Shown: positions 13,053 through 19,605 of the stretch, one piece after another | Layout: each line of letters starts with the position of its first letter | How positions within the stretch are numbered: the first letter of the stretch is position 1 | Virus record (IMG/VR): IMGVR_UViG_3300021963_000002 | Coordinates: 1 to 64,000 of that record | Source of the DNA: a virus | DNA: 64,000 nt | Strand: one strand, 5' to 3' | Notes under the pieces: model-generated | Database searches by the model: none | What the model was told of the DNA's origin: nothing | Seen by the model: the letters and a program-made list of their open reading frames with translations, nothing else | Program-made: the position numbers and the translations under genes

Positions 13053-15328
13053 AGTCTGATTTCTCTCCTTTGGCGCCTGCCGCGAACCCGGTGTTCTACA
13101 GGACCTACAGCCGAAAGACCGCTGATGGTCGGGAGAGCTGGCAGGCCGTTGTGGAGCGGACTGTGCGTGGCATCGCTGAGTTGGGTCAGCTCACGGAATC
13201 TGAGACGGAGCTGATTCGTCGGATGCAACTGGATCAAAAGGTGCTTCCCTCCGGTCGTTGGCTGTGGGTCGGTGGCACCGATTGGATCGACGATCCTTCT
13301 AACTTCTCCGGCGCCTACAACTGCACCTCGACCAACCTCGTCGACTGGGAGGCGTTCGGGTTGATGATGGATCTGGCGATGATGGGCTCCGGCACTGGGG
13401 CGATCATCGAGGAGCGCTGCATCCGCAAGCTTCCTGAGATCCGCAACTGTTTCCGCATCGTCGAGGTCAAGGAACCTGGCTCTGTCCCTGAGGGCGAGCG
13501 CAAGGAATTCACAAAGGTCACCAGCAAGGGCAATGCCCTGAACATCCAAGTTGGCGATAGCCGCCAGGGTTGGGTGGAGAGCTACCAGGCGCTGCTGGAG
13601 TGCTCCAGTGATGACAGCTTTGATCCTGCCAAGGCGATTGAGGTCACTGTTGATCTCTCCAATGTCCGGCCGTCTGGCGAGAAGCTCAAGGGTTTTGGTG
13701 GGACCTCCAACCCCATCAAGTTGAAGGATCTGTACGGCCGGATGGTCGCCATCCTGAACAAGGCGCAAGGTCGCAAGTTGACCTCAGTTGAGTGCTGCCT
13801 CCTGATCGACGAGGCTGCCTCGGTCGTGGTGGCCGGCAACATCCGCCGCTCTGCCGGTATGCGCCAGTTCGGCTCCGATGACTTTTCTGCGGCTGTCGCG
13901 AAGGACAATCTTTGGCAGCAGGACAGCGAGGGCAACTGGCGCATCGATCCCGAGCGCGATGCCTTGCGGATGGCGAACCACACCCGGGTGTTCCACTCCA
14001 AGCCCAGTCGCGAGACGGTGCTGGAAGCCGTGACCAAGCAGTTCTATTCCGGTGAGGGCGCGATCCAGTTCGCTCCGGAGGCGATTGCTCGCTCGAACGC
14101 TGACATCCTTAAGACCAAGGATCAGCGCAAGATGTTCGTCGATCTCTACTGCGACGACGGTATTGATGCGGCTGCTTCGTACCTCTGGATGCAGCAACCT
14201 GACTGCTCTTATGAGGAGATGCAGCACCGGATGGGCCGCTATGGGTTAAATCCTTGTGGGGAGATCCTGGGCTCTGATTTCCACTGCAATCTGTCGGAAG
14301 TCCACCTCAACCGCCTCGATCCGACTGATACCCATGCCCAGAGTGAAGCCTTCCGCGCCGGTGCTCTGGCAGTGGCCGCTCTCCTCAACCACCGCTTCGT
14401 TGTCGAGCGGTACCGGAAGAGTCGTGAGCTGGACCCCATCGTGGGAGTGTCCTTTACCGGACTCTTCGACTTCTTCGTCCACGCTTTTGGCAGCTCCTGG
14501 CTCAAGTGGTGGGAAGCCGGTCGTCCTAATACAGACGAGGGCAAAGCATTCCGCGCAACGGAACAGGCATACCTGATGCGCTGGCGGAACATCGTGGACA
14601 GCACCGTCCGCGAGTACTGCGAAAGACTCGGGCTCCGTGTTCCTAACCGCTGCACCACCGTTCAGCCCGCCGGTACCAAGAGCCTCTTAACCGGAGCGTC
14701 TTCGGGTTGGCATCCGCCCAAGGCAACTCGCTTTATCCGCCGGATCACCTTCCGCAAGGACGATCCTGTGGCTCTGGCTTGCCTGGACTACGGCTACACC
14801 GTTGTTCCCTCCCAATCTGACAAGGATGAAGAGGGTCGGCTGCTGGACGATCCGTTCGATCCGCGCTGCACCGAGTGGCTCGTGGAAATTCCCACGGCTG
14901 TGAGCTGGGCAGGCGTCGAAGGTGCTGACCAGGTCGACATCAGCCAGTTTTCAGCCCTGGCGCAATATGACTTCTACATGCAAGTGCAGAAGTACTACAC
15001 CGCGCACAACACTTCGGCGACCATCGAGTACCGCGAGAACGAGATCGAGCCCCTGGCCAATGCCATCTACCAGTCCATGGAGAACGGCGACGGCTACATC
15101 TCTGCAGCATTGCTGGCTCGTTTCGATGCAAATGAGACGTTCCCTCGTCTGCCCTTTGAGCCGATTACTGAAGAGCGCTTCGATGAGCTTCAGGCGCAGG
15201 TGATCCAACGCCGCAAGACAGAAGACTTCTTCGCTGCCCTTCAGCAATACGACACCGCTGAACTTGTCGAGGCTGGCCCTGCTGGCTGCGATTCGGACAA
15301 GTGTCTCCTGCCGCTCGCTAAAGGCTGA
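13049..15328 (+). CDS. nrdJ: Class II (adenosylcobalamin-dependent) ribonucleotide reductase
   Basis: This monomeric enzyme reduces ribonucleotides to deoxyribonucleotides using vitamin B12 coenzyme, and so works without oxygen or a second subunit. NPCGEI at residues 401-406 holds the radical cysteine C403 and E405, GAYNCTSTN carries the N-terminal redox cysteine, and the C-terminal CDSDKC gives the re-reducing pair. PAGTKSLLTGASSG is the phosphate-binding block. ATG 13049 (759 residues) overlaps the membrane gene as ATGA; the frame extends upstream, but that part is a shadow of it. The host must provide cobalamin. Confidence 0.95.
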   Translation: MKSDFSPLAPAANPVFYRTYSRKTADGRESWQAVVERTVRGIAELGQLTESETELIRRMQLDQKVLPSGRWLWVGGTDWIDDPSNFSGAYNCTSTNLVDWEAFGLMMDLAMMGSGTGAIIEERCIRKLPEIRNCFRIVEVKEPGSVPEGERKEFTKVTSKGNALNIQVGDSRQGWVESYQALLECSSDDSFDPAKAIEVTVDLSNVRPSGEKLKGFGGTSNPIKLKDLYGRMVAILNKAQGRKLTSVECCLLIDEAASVVVAGNIRRSAGMRQFGSDDFSAAVAKDNLWQQDSEGNWRIDPERDALRMANHTRVFHSKPSRETVLEAVTKQFYSGEGAIQFAPEAIARSNADILKTKDQRKMFVDLYCDDGIDAAASYLWMQQPDCSYEEMQHRMGRYGLNPCGEILGSDFHCNLSEVHLNRLDPTDTHAQSEAFRAGALAVAALLNHRFVVERYRKSRELDPIVGVSFTGLFDFFVHAFGSSWLKWWEAGRPNTDEGKAFRATEQAYLMRWRNIVDSTVREYCERLGLRVPNRCTTVQPAGTKSLLTGASSGWHPPKATRFIRRITFRKDDPVALACLDYGYTVVPSQSDKDEEGRLLDDPFDPRCTEWLVEIPTAVSWAGVEGADQVDISQFSALAQYDFYMQVQKYYTAHNTSATIEYRENEIEPLANAIYQSMENGDGYISAALLARFDANETFPRLPFEPITEERFDELQAQVIQRRKTEDFFAALQQYDTAELVEAGPAGCDSDKCLLPLAKG

Positions 15329-15654
15329 TGAACGAGTACTACACCCGTCTGAAGGTAGAGATAGAGGAGTCGGGCGGTTACGAGCTCGACTCCTTGTCTC
15401 CTCACACCGTCCGATTTGAATCGGACATGAGCGACTGTAGCGTTCATGCTTGGTTTGCTGCCTTCGAGAAGATTCTGGCTCTACAGGGTTTCTCGGAGCA
15501 CAACATTGCCGCCGGTGCGTGTCAGCTCGCCTTCAATGAAATGCGGCCCAAAGAGCTCATGCAGAAAGTGGCCCATGAGTATGACATCAAGCTGCTGGAG
15601 GACATCGATGACTATGAGTCTCCTGCCCCAGTCGTCGTCACTGCGGATGTCTGA
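15328..15654 (+). CDS. Hypothetical protein downstream of nrdJ
   Basis: Its ATG overlaps the nrdJ stop as TGATG. The 108 residues begin MNEYYTRLKVEIEESGGYEL, with a beta-rich N-terminal half, a helical middle (HAWFAAFEKILALQGF) and an acidic end (LLEDIDDYE). No family recognised. The coupling to nrdJ suggests a shared expression programme, not necessarily a shared reaction. Confidence 0.7.
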   Translation: MNEYYTRLKVEIEESGGYELDSLSPHTVRFESDMSDCSVHAWFAAFEKILALQGFSEHNIAAGACQLAFNEMRPKELMQKVAHEYDIKLLEDIDDYESPAPVVVTADV

Positions 15655-16036
15655 GATGGATCAGCAATCTCTGCGAGCTCGTGTTATCGCAGCCATGCAG
15701 ACGGCATCGTTTGCTGATCCGGCTACGGATTGGTGGGATCTGGCGGCTGATGGGGCGATCAGCGAAATTGCCCAGGCATTCCGCGAGGACGACCTTGGTT
15801 TGTCAGCGGATTGGCTAGAGCAGAAGCGGGTGGTTCCACCGCCCCCGCTGTGGCAAGAGATGGAAGCGGCGTTCGACTCGACTGTCGACGATTGCTTCTA
15901 CGAATTCAACGAGGCTGCCGGCGCCATGCTGAATGCTGTGGCTGACAGCCTGGAGACCAATGTGTTCCTAGAGGCGGCTAAATACATCCGGCAGCAAGCG
16001 GAAATAGCAATCAAGTACGTCAAGCCACCGTTTTAA
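15647..16036 (+). CDS. Hypothetical helical protein
   Basis: Two in-frame ATGs, 15647 and 15656, are possible; the first overlaps the upstream gene by 8 bases. The ~129-residue product is acidic and helical (ADGAISEIAQAFRED, AAFDSTVDDCFYEFNEAAGAML) with a short basic C-terminus. The open frame upstream of 15647 is the shadow of the preceding gene. No family recognised. Confidence 0.65.
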   Translation: MSEMDQQSLRARVIAAMQTASFADPATDWWDLAADGAISEIAQAFREDDLGLSADWLEQKRVVPPPPLWQEMEAAFDSTVDDCFYEFNEAAGAMLNAVADSLETNVFLEAAKYIRQQAEIAIKYVKPPF

Positions 16037-16042
16037 TGAGCC

Positions 16043-16243
16043 ATGTGGCATTTATGGGCCAAGGCGCTCGGCGAGAAGGCGTCGGACTGCTCTCGGGAAT
16101 CGGATCGTGTTGCTTTGATCAGAACGGTGATTTTTGCGTCTTACCTACTGACCAACTGCTTCATCGTCGCTGGTGTCATCCGGCACTGGGACAACTCCAA
16201 ATCAACTTCTAATTTCAGTCAAATTAGGAGTTGCGAGTCCTGA
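16043..16243 (+). CDS. Small single-span membrane protein
   Basis: Sixty-six residues: a charged N-terminal third, one membrane span at about 26-48 (IRTVIFASYLLTNCFIVAGVI), then a short polar tail. Its stop overlaps the next ATG as TGATG. Function unknown. Confidence 0.55.
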   Translation: MWHLWAKALGEKASDCSRESDRVALIRTVIFASYLLTNCFIVAGVIRHWDNSKSTSNFSQIRSCES

Positions 16244-16434
16244 TGCCCCAGATGGAACTGGAGGAGGCTCTGCAGATCCTGTACCGGGGGCAGAGCAATG
16301 TCGCAGTCATGGCCCCCCGGGTCGGGCTGAGCACGGAGCAGCTCAAGCGCTTGTTCCGCGAATACGTCGGGCGCAACCCCCTGGATGACGAGGCGTGGAA
16401 GAGCGATGTTGAAATTTCCTGGCCTTACGTCTGA
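16243..16434 (+). CDS. Small HTH-like protein of cyanophage/cyanobacterial type
   Basis: From ATG 16243 the 63-residue product reads MELEEALQILYRGQSN, APRVGLSTEQLKRLFREYV, ending DVEISWPYV. The middle resembles a helix-turn-helix (GLSTEQLKRLF), and the WPY end is of a kind I associate with conserved small proteins of Synechococcus and their phages. It is the last gene of the RNR operon and converges with the integrase gene, overlapping its end by 10 bases. Confidence 0.6.
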   Translation: MPQMELEEALQILYRGQSNVAVMAPRVGLSTEQLKRLFREYVGRNPLDDEAWKSDVEISWPYV

Positions 16435-17513
16435 GTAAGGCGGCTTTGGATCGAGCGCTTTAGGTCCTCCTTCTTGCACCATTTCAGGTAGGTCTTGCGG
16501 TGCACGTCCACCCCGTGGCCCATGAGCTGAGCGGCGTCCTCGGTCCGGACATGGCTGTAGCGCTCGTGGGTGTGGAGGCGAGCGGCGTAAGCGTGGCGGA
16601 GGTCGTAGCTCGACGGTTCATGCCAACCCGCCAGATGCTTCCACCGGGTGAAAAAGGTGGAGACCTTGGCCCCCAGCTCTCGGTGGGTCGATTCCGAAAT
16701 GAATTCGGGTAAGGGGCCGTTGATCAGGTCCCACCGCTCTACCCATTCCTGGTGAGCCGGCATGACCGGGCGGTAGCCGGTCTTGGAGTTGGAGGAGATC
16801 TCGATCCAGCCCCTGGCGTCGGGTCGGGATTCCAGGCGGAAGACTTCGTGGTTGCGTAGGCCGTAGGTGGCGATCAGGCCCATGGCGGTTTTCCAGGGAC
16901 CGTCGCTCAAGCTGTCGACGAACTGAATGACCTGCTCATCTCGGGGGAGGTCCCGGGGGTCGAGGATCTTCTGCGCGCTGAAGGTGCTCTCAGCTCTGGT
17001 GCGGGCTAGCCAGTCACGGTCGATATCGAGCCCGATCTCGAACAGGCGACGGGTGGTGGTGACGCGGCGGAGGCGCTCGCGGCTGTCATGCGGTGCCGCC
17101 AAAACCCACCTCTTAATAGTGAGCACGTTCACCGAACCGGGTAGGGCACGGAGCTCCCTGATGTGCCGGGCGTAATCCGTGTGGATCGTCGTGCCTTTAC
17201 GGGTTAGGTGCTCCTTCAGACGCATGGTCAGGGCCGTCCACCCGGTCAGCTCCTCCGCTACCGGTGGTGTCTTGGCGAGCGCACCTGGGTCCTCCTGAAG
17301 CTGGAGGCAGAGGGTGAAGACCCGGTTCAAGCCGTCAGACTCGCGGGAATCTATACCCGTGGACTTGACCTTCATGCCGTCCTGAAAAAGTTCCGTGGAG
17401 CGGATGTAGAAGATCGGTGATTGAGAGGTCAGTCGTATGCGGTACTTACAGCCCATCTCAGCGAGGACGGCGTTGCGCTCCTGCCAAGCGGGTTGGCTTT
17501 GATATCTACCCAT
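16425..17513 (-). CDS. int: Tyrosine recombinase / phage integrase
   Basis: The 362-residue protein has all catalytic residues of the lambda-integrase family: R220 in TYGLRNHE, K244 in NSKTG, R306 in YDLRHAY (with Tyr in place of the usual His two residues earlier), H333 in LMGHGVD and Y342 in RKTYLKW. Residues 85-170 match a core-binding, SAM-like domain. It is oriented as in tRNA-integrating prophages, downstream of the 3' end of tRNA-Arg (17748-17821), which suggests that tRNA as attachment site. Its upstream region carries a perfect 15-bp palindrome and elements shared with the primase promoter region. Confidence 0.93.
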   Translation of the reverse strand: MGRYQSQPAWQERNAVLAEMGCKYRIRLTSQSPIFYIRSTELFQDGMKVKSTGIDSRESDGLNRVFTLCLQLQEDPGALAKTPPVAEELTGWTALTMRLKEHLTRKGTTIHTDYARHIRELRALPGSVNVLTIKRWVLAAPHDSRERLRRVTTTRRLFEIGLDIDRDWLARTRAESTFSAQKILDPRDLPRDEQVIQFVDSLSDGPWKTAMGLIATYGLRNHEVFRLESRPDARGWIEISSNSKTGYRPVMPAHQEWVERWDLINGPLPEFISESTHRELGAKVSTFFTRWKHLAGWHEPSSYDLRHAYAARLHTHERYSHVRTEDAAQLMGHGVDVHRKTYLKWCKKEDLKRSIQSRLTQT

Positions 17514-17572
17514 ATCTTTACTCCGGGAGGTCCGTCCAAACTAGGATGAGACTGCCTGCGGTGCAAGGGATC

Positions 17573-17613
17573 CCAGTCCAGGACTGGTGTCCTGTTTTGT
17601 ATTCGTGTCTCAA
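17573..17613 (-). promoter_or_regulatory. Operator-like region upstream of integrase
   Basis: CCAGTCCAGGACTGG (17573-17587) is a perfect 15-bp palindrome around a central A. Further upstream on the minus strand lies TTGAGACACG (17613-17604). Both TTGAGACACG and TCCTGGACTGG recur in the same order and orientation before the primase-helicase gene (6152-6173), but here 20 bases separate them instead of 1. TTGAGA could act as the -35 of the integrase promoter; the -10 is not clear. Confidence 0.55.
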
Positions 17614-17747
17614 GTCAGTGCCCAAGCGGCTTTTCTGCGGCTTAGAAGGCAGAATACACTCGTTGCGCGGGAAGGGATCTCATCCAGTCTCTACTTGCGC
17701 TTTACACGGAAACGCAGATCTGGATTGGATGTGCGGGGGTGGTGAAG

Positions 17748-17821
17748 CGGGCCGTGCTGGACTCGAACCAGCGACCGAGTACTTAGAAGGTACTTGCTCT
17801 ATCCAACTGAGCTAACGGCCC
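17748..17821 (-). tRNA. tRNA-Arg (anticodon UCU)
   Basis: Read on the minus strand the acceptor stem is GGGCCGT...ACGGCCC (7 bp), the D arm GCTC-AGTTGGATA-GAGC, the anticodon arm AGTAC-CTTCTAA-GTACT with TCT at its centre, and the T arm GCTGG-TTCGAGT-CCAGC. All stems are intact; the discriminator base is G and CCA is not encoded. It decodes AGA, a rare codon in a GC-rich host. Beside the integrase it may also be the attachment site, yet phage DNA continues on both sides, so here it is a phage-borne gene. Confidence 0.95.
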
Positions 17822-17878
17822 AAAACCCTTGCAGTAACAAGGTTGAGGCAATCTAGCTCGGGCGGGGAATTGTTCGCT

Positions 17879-17939
17879 TTGTAACAACCGCTACACCGTT
17901 TCTAAGATTGGGACACGTTGGGTGCAGGAGCACCTGCAC
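17879..17939 (+). promoter_or_regulatory. Probable promoter followed by a leader hairpin
   Basis: TTGTAA (17879-17884) and TAAGAT (17903-17908) are separated by 18 bases, a reasonable sigma-70 promoter reading right toward the DUF4278 gene. Just after the expected transcription start lies GTGCAGG-AGCA-CCTGCAC (17922-17939), a perfect 7-bp stem with a 4-base loop. A hairpin at the very 5' end could stabilise the transcript. No T-run follows, so it is not an obvious terminator. Confidence 0.5.
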
Positions 17940-17992
17940 TGCAGTTGGTGTCTGGCCAGGCAACGGGGGCTGGACCGCTGACGGAGCGACCC

Positions 17993-18175
17993 ATGAACGT
18001 CCTCAACCACCTGTCCTTGATCAAGGACAACATCGTGCGCGAACAGGCCCTTAACGCCGCCCAGATGGTTTCCCTGAAGGCGTACCGAGGAGTGCCCTAC
18101 ACCGAGGCACCGCACCAGGAGCACGTCTCCGCTGACCTCATGTACCGGGGACACGGGTATCACCTCGATAGGTGA
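17993..18175 (+). CDS. DUF4278 small cyanobacterial-type protein
   Basis: From ATG 17993 the 60-residue product ends with two YRG units: LKAYRGVPYTEAP and LMYRGHGYHLDR. This 'YRG..Y...YRG..Y' pattern is what I recognise as DUF4278, found almost only in cyanobacteria and their phages and of unknown function. It stands alone between tRNA-Arg and a hairpin at 18198, with its own promoter and 5' hairpin, so it looks like an independent cargo gene expressed separately from the operons, perhaps in the lysogen. Confidence 0.7.
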   Translation: MNVLNHLSLIKDNIVREQALNAAQMVSLKAYRGVPYTEAPHQEHVSADLMYRGHGYHLDR

Positions 18176-18197
18176 CAGGCGCCGAATCGACCACTAG

Positions 18198-18227
18198 CTG
18201 ATCAGCTCTGCTTATAGAGTTGATCAG
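18198..18227 (+). terminator. Hairpin after the DUF4278 gene, probable terminator
   Basis: CTGATCAGCTCT (18198-18209) and AGAGTTGATCAG (18216-18227) pair over 12 positions, including one G-T, around a 6-base loop, 22 bases past the stop codon. The following CCTCCTTTATG is only weakly T-rich, so it may need help from other factors. Confidence 0.5.
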
Positions 18228-18251
18228 CCTCCTTTATGTATTGCCCTGAGA

Positions 18252-18407
18252 ATCTAACGCGACTACCGGCTCGGAATGCCTGGTTTATCCGCAGTTTTCA
18301 CAGTCTCACGATTCTCGAAAACCCGCTTCAGGACTGGGTTGACGCATCCGGGATAATTTCCAGCCTTTTAACACCCTGGTTTTTCCGCAGGATCTAACGC
18401 GACTACC
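18252..18407. repeat. Two direct repeats in a non-coding stretch (18176-18495)
   Basis: ATCTAACGCGACTACC occurs exactly at 18252-18267 and 18392-18407. CTGGTTTATCCGCAG (18280-18294) and CTGGTTTTTCCGCAG (18376-18390) differ by one base. The units occur in opposite order in the two copies, so this is not a simple duplication. The surrounding 320 bases show no good gene. Candidate roles are protein-binding sites for replication, integrase arm sites, or regulation. Confidence 0.6.
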
Positions 18408-18495
18408 CGTGTGATCAATCCGCCACCAGTGGTGGTGACAGCTGCTTGCAGGTCGAAAAGGCCCCATACATTGAGGGGGTCAATCAGTTCGACCG

Positions 18496-18648
18496 ATGCG
18501 TCGCTCCGTTTTCGCCCTGTGCTGCTGGCTGTCTCAAGTCGGCCAGACTTTCTCCGAGATAGCTGCTGTGGCTAGCGACCGATTTGCACCTCAGGAGGCA
18601 GCGTCGAAGGACTGGAGCGCTAGTGCGTCCCGTAGGCGCTCGGTGTAG
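18496..18648 (+). CDS. Possible 50-residue secreted peptide
   Basis: ATG 18496 opens a frame MRRSVFALCCWLSQVGQTFS... with a short basic start and a hydrophobic stretch, ending in an Arg/Ser-rich tail. There is no ribosome site, and the last third overlaps the minus-strand gene 18591-18806. It could equally be chance. Confidence 0.25.
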   Translation: MRRSVFALCCWLSQVGQTFSEIAAVASDRFAPQEAASKDWSASASRRRSV

Positions 18649-18806
18649 GGGACCATCACCACACCGTTGGGAGCTGCGGGGCTCTTGATCAGAACATCGT
18701 CGAACGGCAGCTCAGATTCGATGATGTGCGCGATTAGTTCCCCGGCGCCTTTCTCATCGGTGCGGATTGTCAGCTCCCAATCCACGCTTGGTACATTCGG
18801 CTGCAT
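18591..18806 (-). CDS. Small hypothetical protein
   Basis: From ATG 18806 the product is 71 residues: MQPNVPSVDWELTIRTDEKG, then AGELIAHIIESELPFDDVLIKS, ending LRDALALQSFDAAS. The alternation of strand and helix and the codon use support a real gene. The frame continues upstream, but that part is antisense to the DUF3310 gene and is ignored. The start lies only a few bases from the divergent DUF3310 start, leaving almost no room for separate promoters. No family recognised. Confidence 0.55.
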   Translation of the reverse strand: MQPNVPSVDWELTIRTDEKGAGELIAHIIESELPFDDVLIKSPAAPNGVVMVPYTERLRDALALQSFDAAS

Positions 18807-18809
18807 CAA

Positions 18810-19112
18810 ATGTATCGGCAAATGTTTACCCCGGTTTCCGAGGCGCTCTCTGAGGCTGCTGTCGCCAATCCAGGGCATTACAACGCTGGCAAGGTCTCTC
18901 CTTATGACGTGGGAGAGACCATGTACGGCAAAGAGGGGCTTTTGACTTACGTCCTGATCAATTCGATAAAGTATATTCAGCGTTACCCCCATAAATATCG
19001 GGGTCAGGCTGATAAGCAACTGGAAGACTTGATTAAAGCTCGTCAGAGCCTAGATACAGCAATCGAGTTGCACAAAGAATTGAATTGCGACGCAGCCCTC
19101 CGTCATGGGTGA
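18810..19112 (+). CDS. DUF3310 protein
   Basis: NPGHYNAGKVSPYDVGETMY, then VLINSIKYIQRYPHKY and QLEDLIKARQSLDTAIEL, reproduce the DUF3310 pattern ('NP.HY', 'NAIKYI.R', 'EDL.KA..YL'). The domain is widespread in phages near nucleotide metabolism genes, but its activity is not established. ATG 18810 or 18822 may be the start; neither has a clear ribosome site. It overlaps the next gene by 8 bases. Confidence 0.75.
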   Translation: MYRQMFTPVSEALSEAAVANPGHYNAGKVSPYDVGETMYGKEGLLTYVLINSIKYIQRYPHKYRGQADKQLEDLIKARQSLDTAIELHKELNCDAALRHG

Positions 19113-19296
19113 AAAAGTTAGGTACGTGCGGTTTCGCTTCACCGGTACCTTGGAAGATTTGAATGAGATCAAAGACCAAGTCGAAGAGGTGATGCGCGAT
19201 CACGGCTGGAAGCGTGGCTTCTCTGAAATGGCGCCTTTGGATGCCAATCCGGAGATCTACGCCTTGGCTACTGGCTGGAAGCGCTTCCAGGAGTGA
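19105..19296 (+). CDS. Small hypothetical protein
   Basis: Sixty-three residues: MGEKVRYVRFRFTGTLEDLN, EIKDQVEEVMRDHGWKRGF, then ALATGWKRFQE. A beta-alpha-beta arrangement is plausible. It overlaps the DUF3310 gene by 8 bases and precedes the membrane peptide gene by 4 bases. No family recognised. Confidence 0.65.
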   Translation: MGEKVRYVRFRFTGTLEDLNEIKDQVEEVMRDHGWKRGFSEMAPLDANPEIYALATGWKRFQE

Positions 19297-19300
19297 GGAC

Positions 19301-19444
19301 GTGGAGATCACTCGGGAGGAAGTCCAGGAGATGATCGACGCGGCTATCCGCAGGCACAACAGAAACGCCGGCATCATCTCAACCATCGTCGGTTGGACGG
19401 TGCTGGCGTTCTATGCCGATGGGTTGTTCAGGTTGGTCGGTTAG
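19301..19444 (+). CDS. 47-residue single-span membrane peptide
   Basis: GTG 19301 follows GAGTGAGGAC, a fair ribosome site. The product begins EITREEVQEMIDAAIRRH, an amphipathic helix, then a membrane span GIISTIVGWTVLAFYADGLF. It ends the rightward run and overlaps the leftward basic protein gene by 4 bases. Lying next to the lysis cassette it could be a small holin-like or accessory membrane protein, but it reads in the opposite direction, so the link is weak. Confidence 0.6.
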   Translation: MEITREEVQEMIDAAIRRHNRNAGIISTIVGWTVLAFYADGLFRLVG

Positions 19445-19605
19445 CCCTTGCCTTGACCCCTGTACTTCTTGCGAGCGCTGGAGCGTTTGGTGCGGCCAGA
19501 AAATACGCGGCTGCGGACGCGCCAGCCGTCACCAATGCGAGTGCGCTTGGGTTTACCCGCAATGTGGATGGTTCCACTTAGTCCCTTGCGTGCCTTAACT
19601 GCCAT
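19441..19605 (-). CDS. Small strongly basic protein after the endolysin
   Basis: From ATG 19605, which overlaps the endolysin stop as TAATG, the 54-residue product reads MAVKARKGLSGTIHIAGKPK, RIGDGWRVRSRVFSGRTKRS and ends KKYRGQGKG. The very high Arg/Lys content suggests nucleic acid or envelope contact. No family recognised. Confidence 0.6.
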   Translation of the reverse strand: MAVKARKGLSGTIHIAGKPKRTRIGDGWRVRSRVFSGRTKRSSARKKYRGQGKG

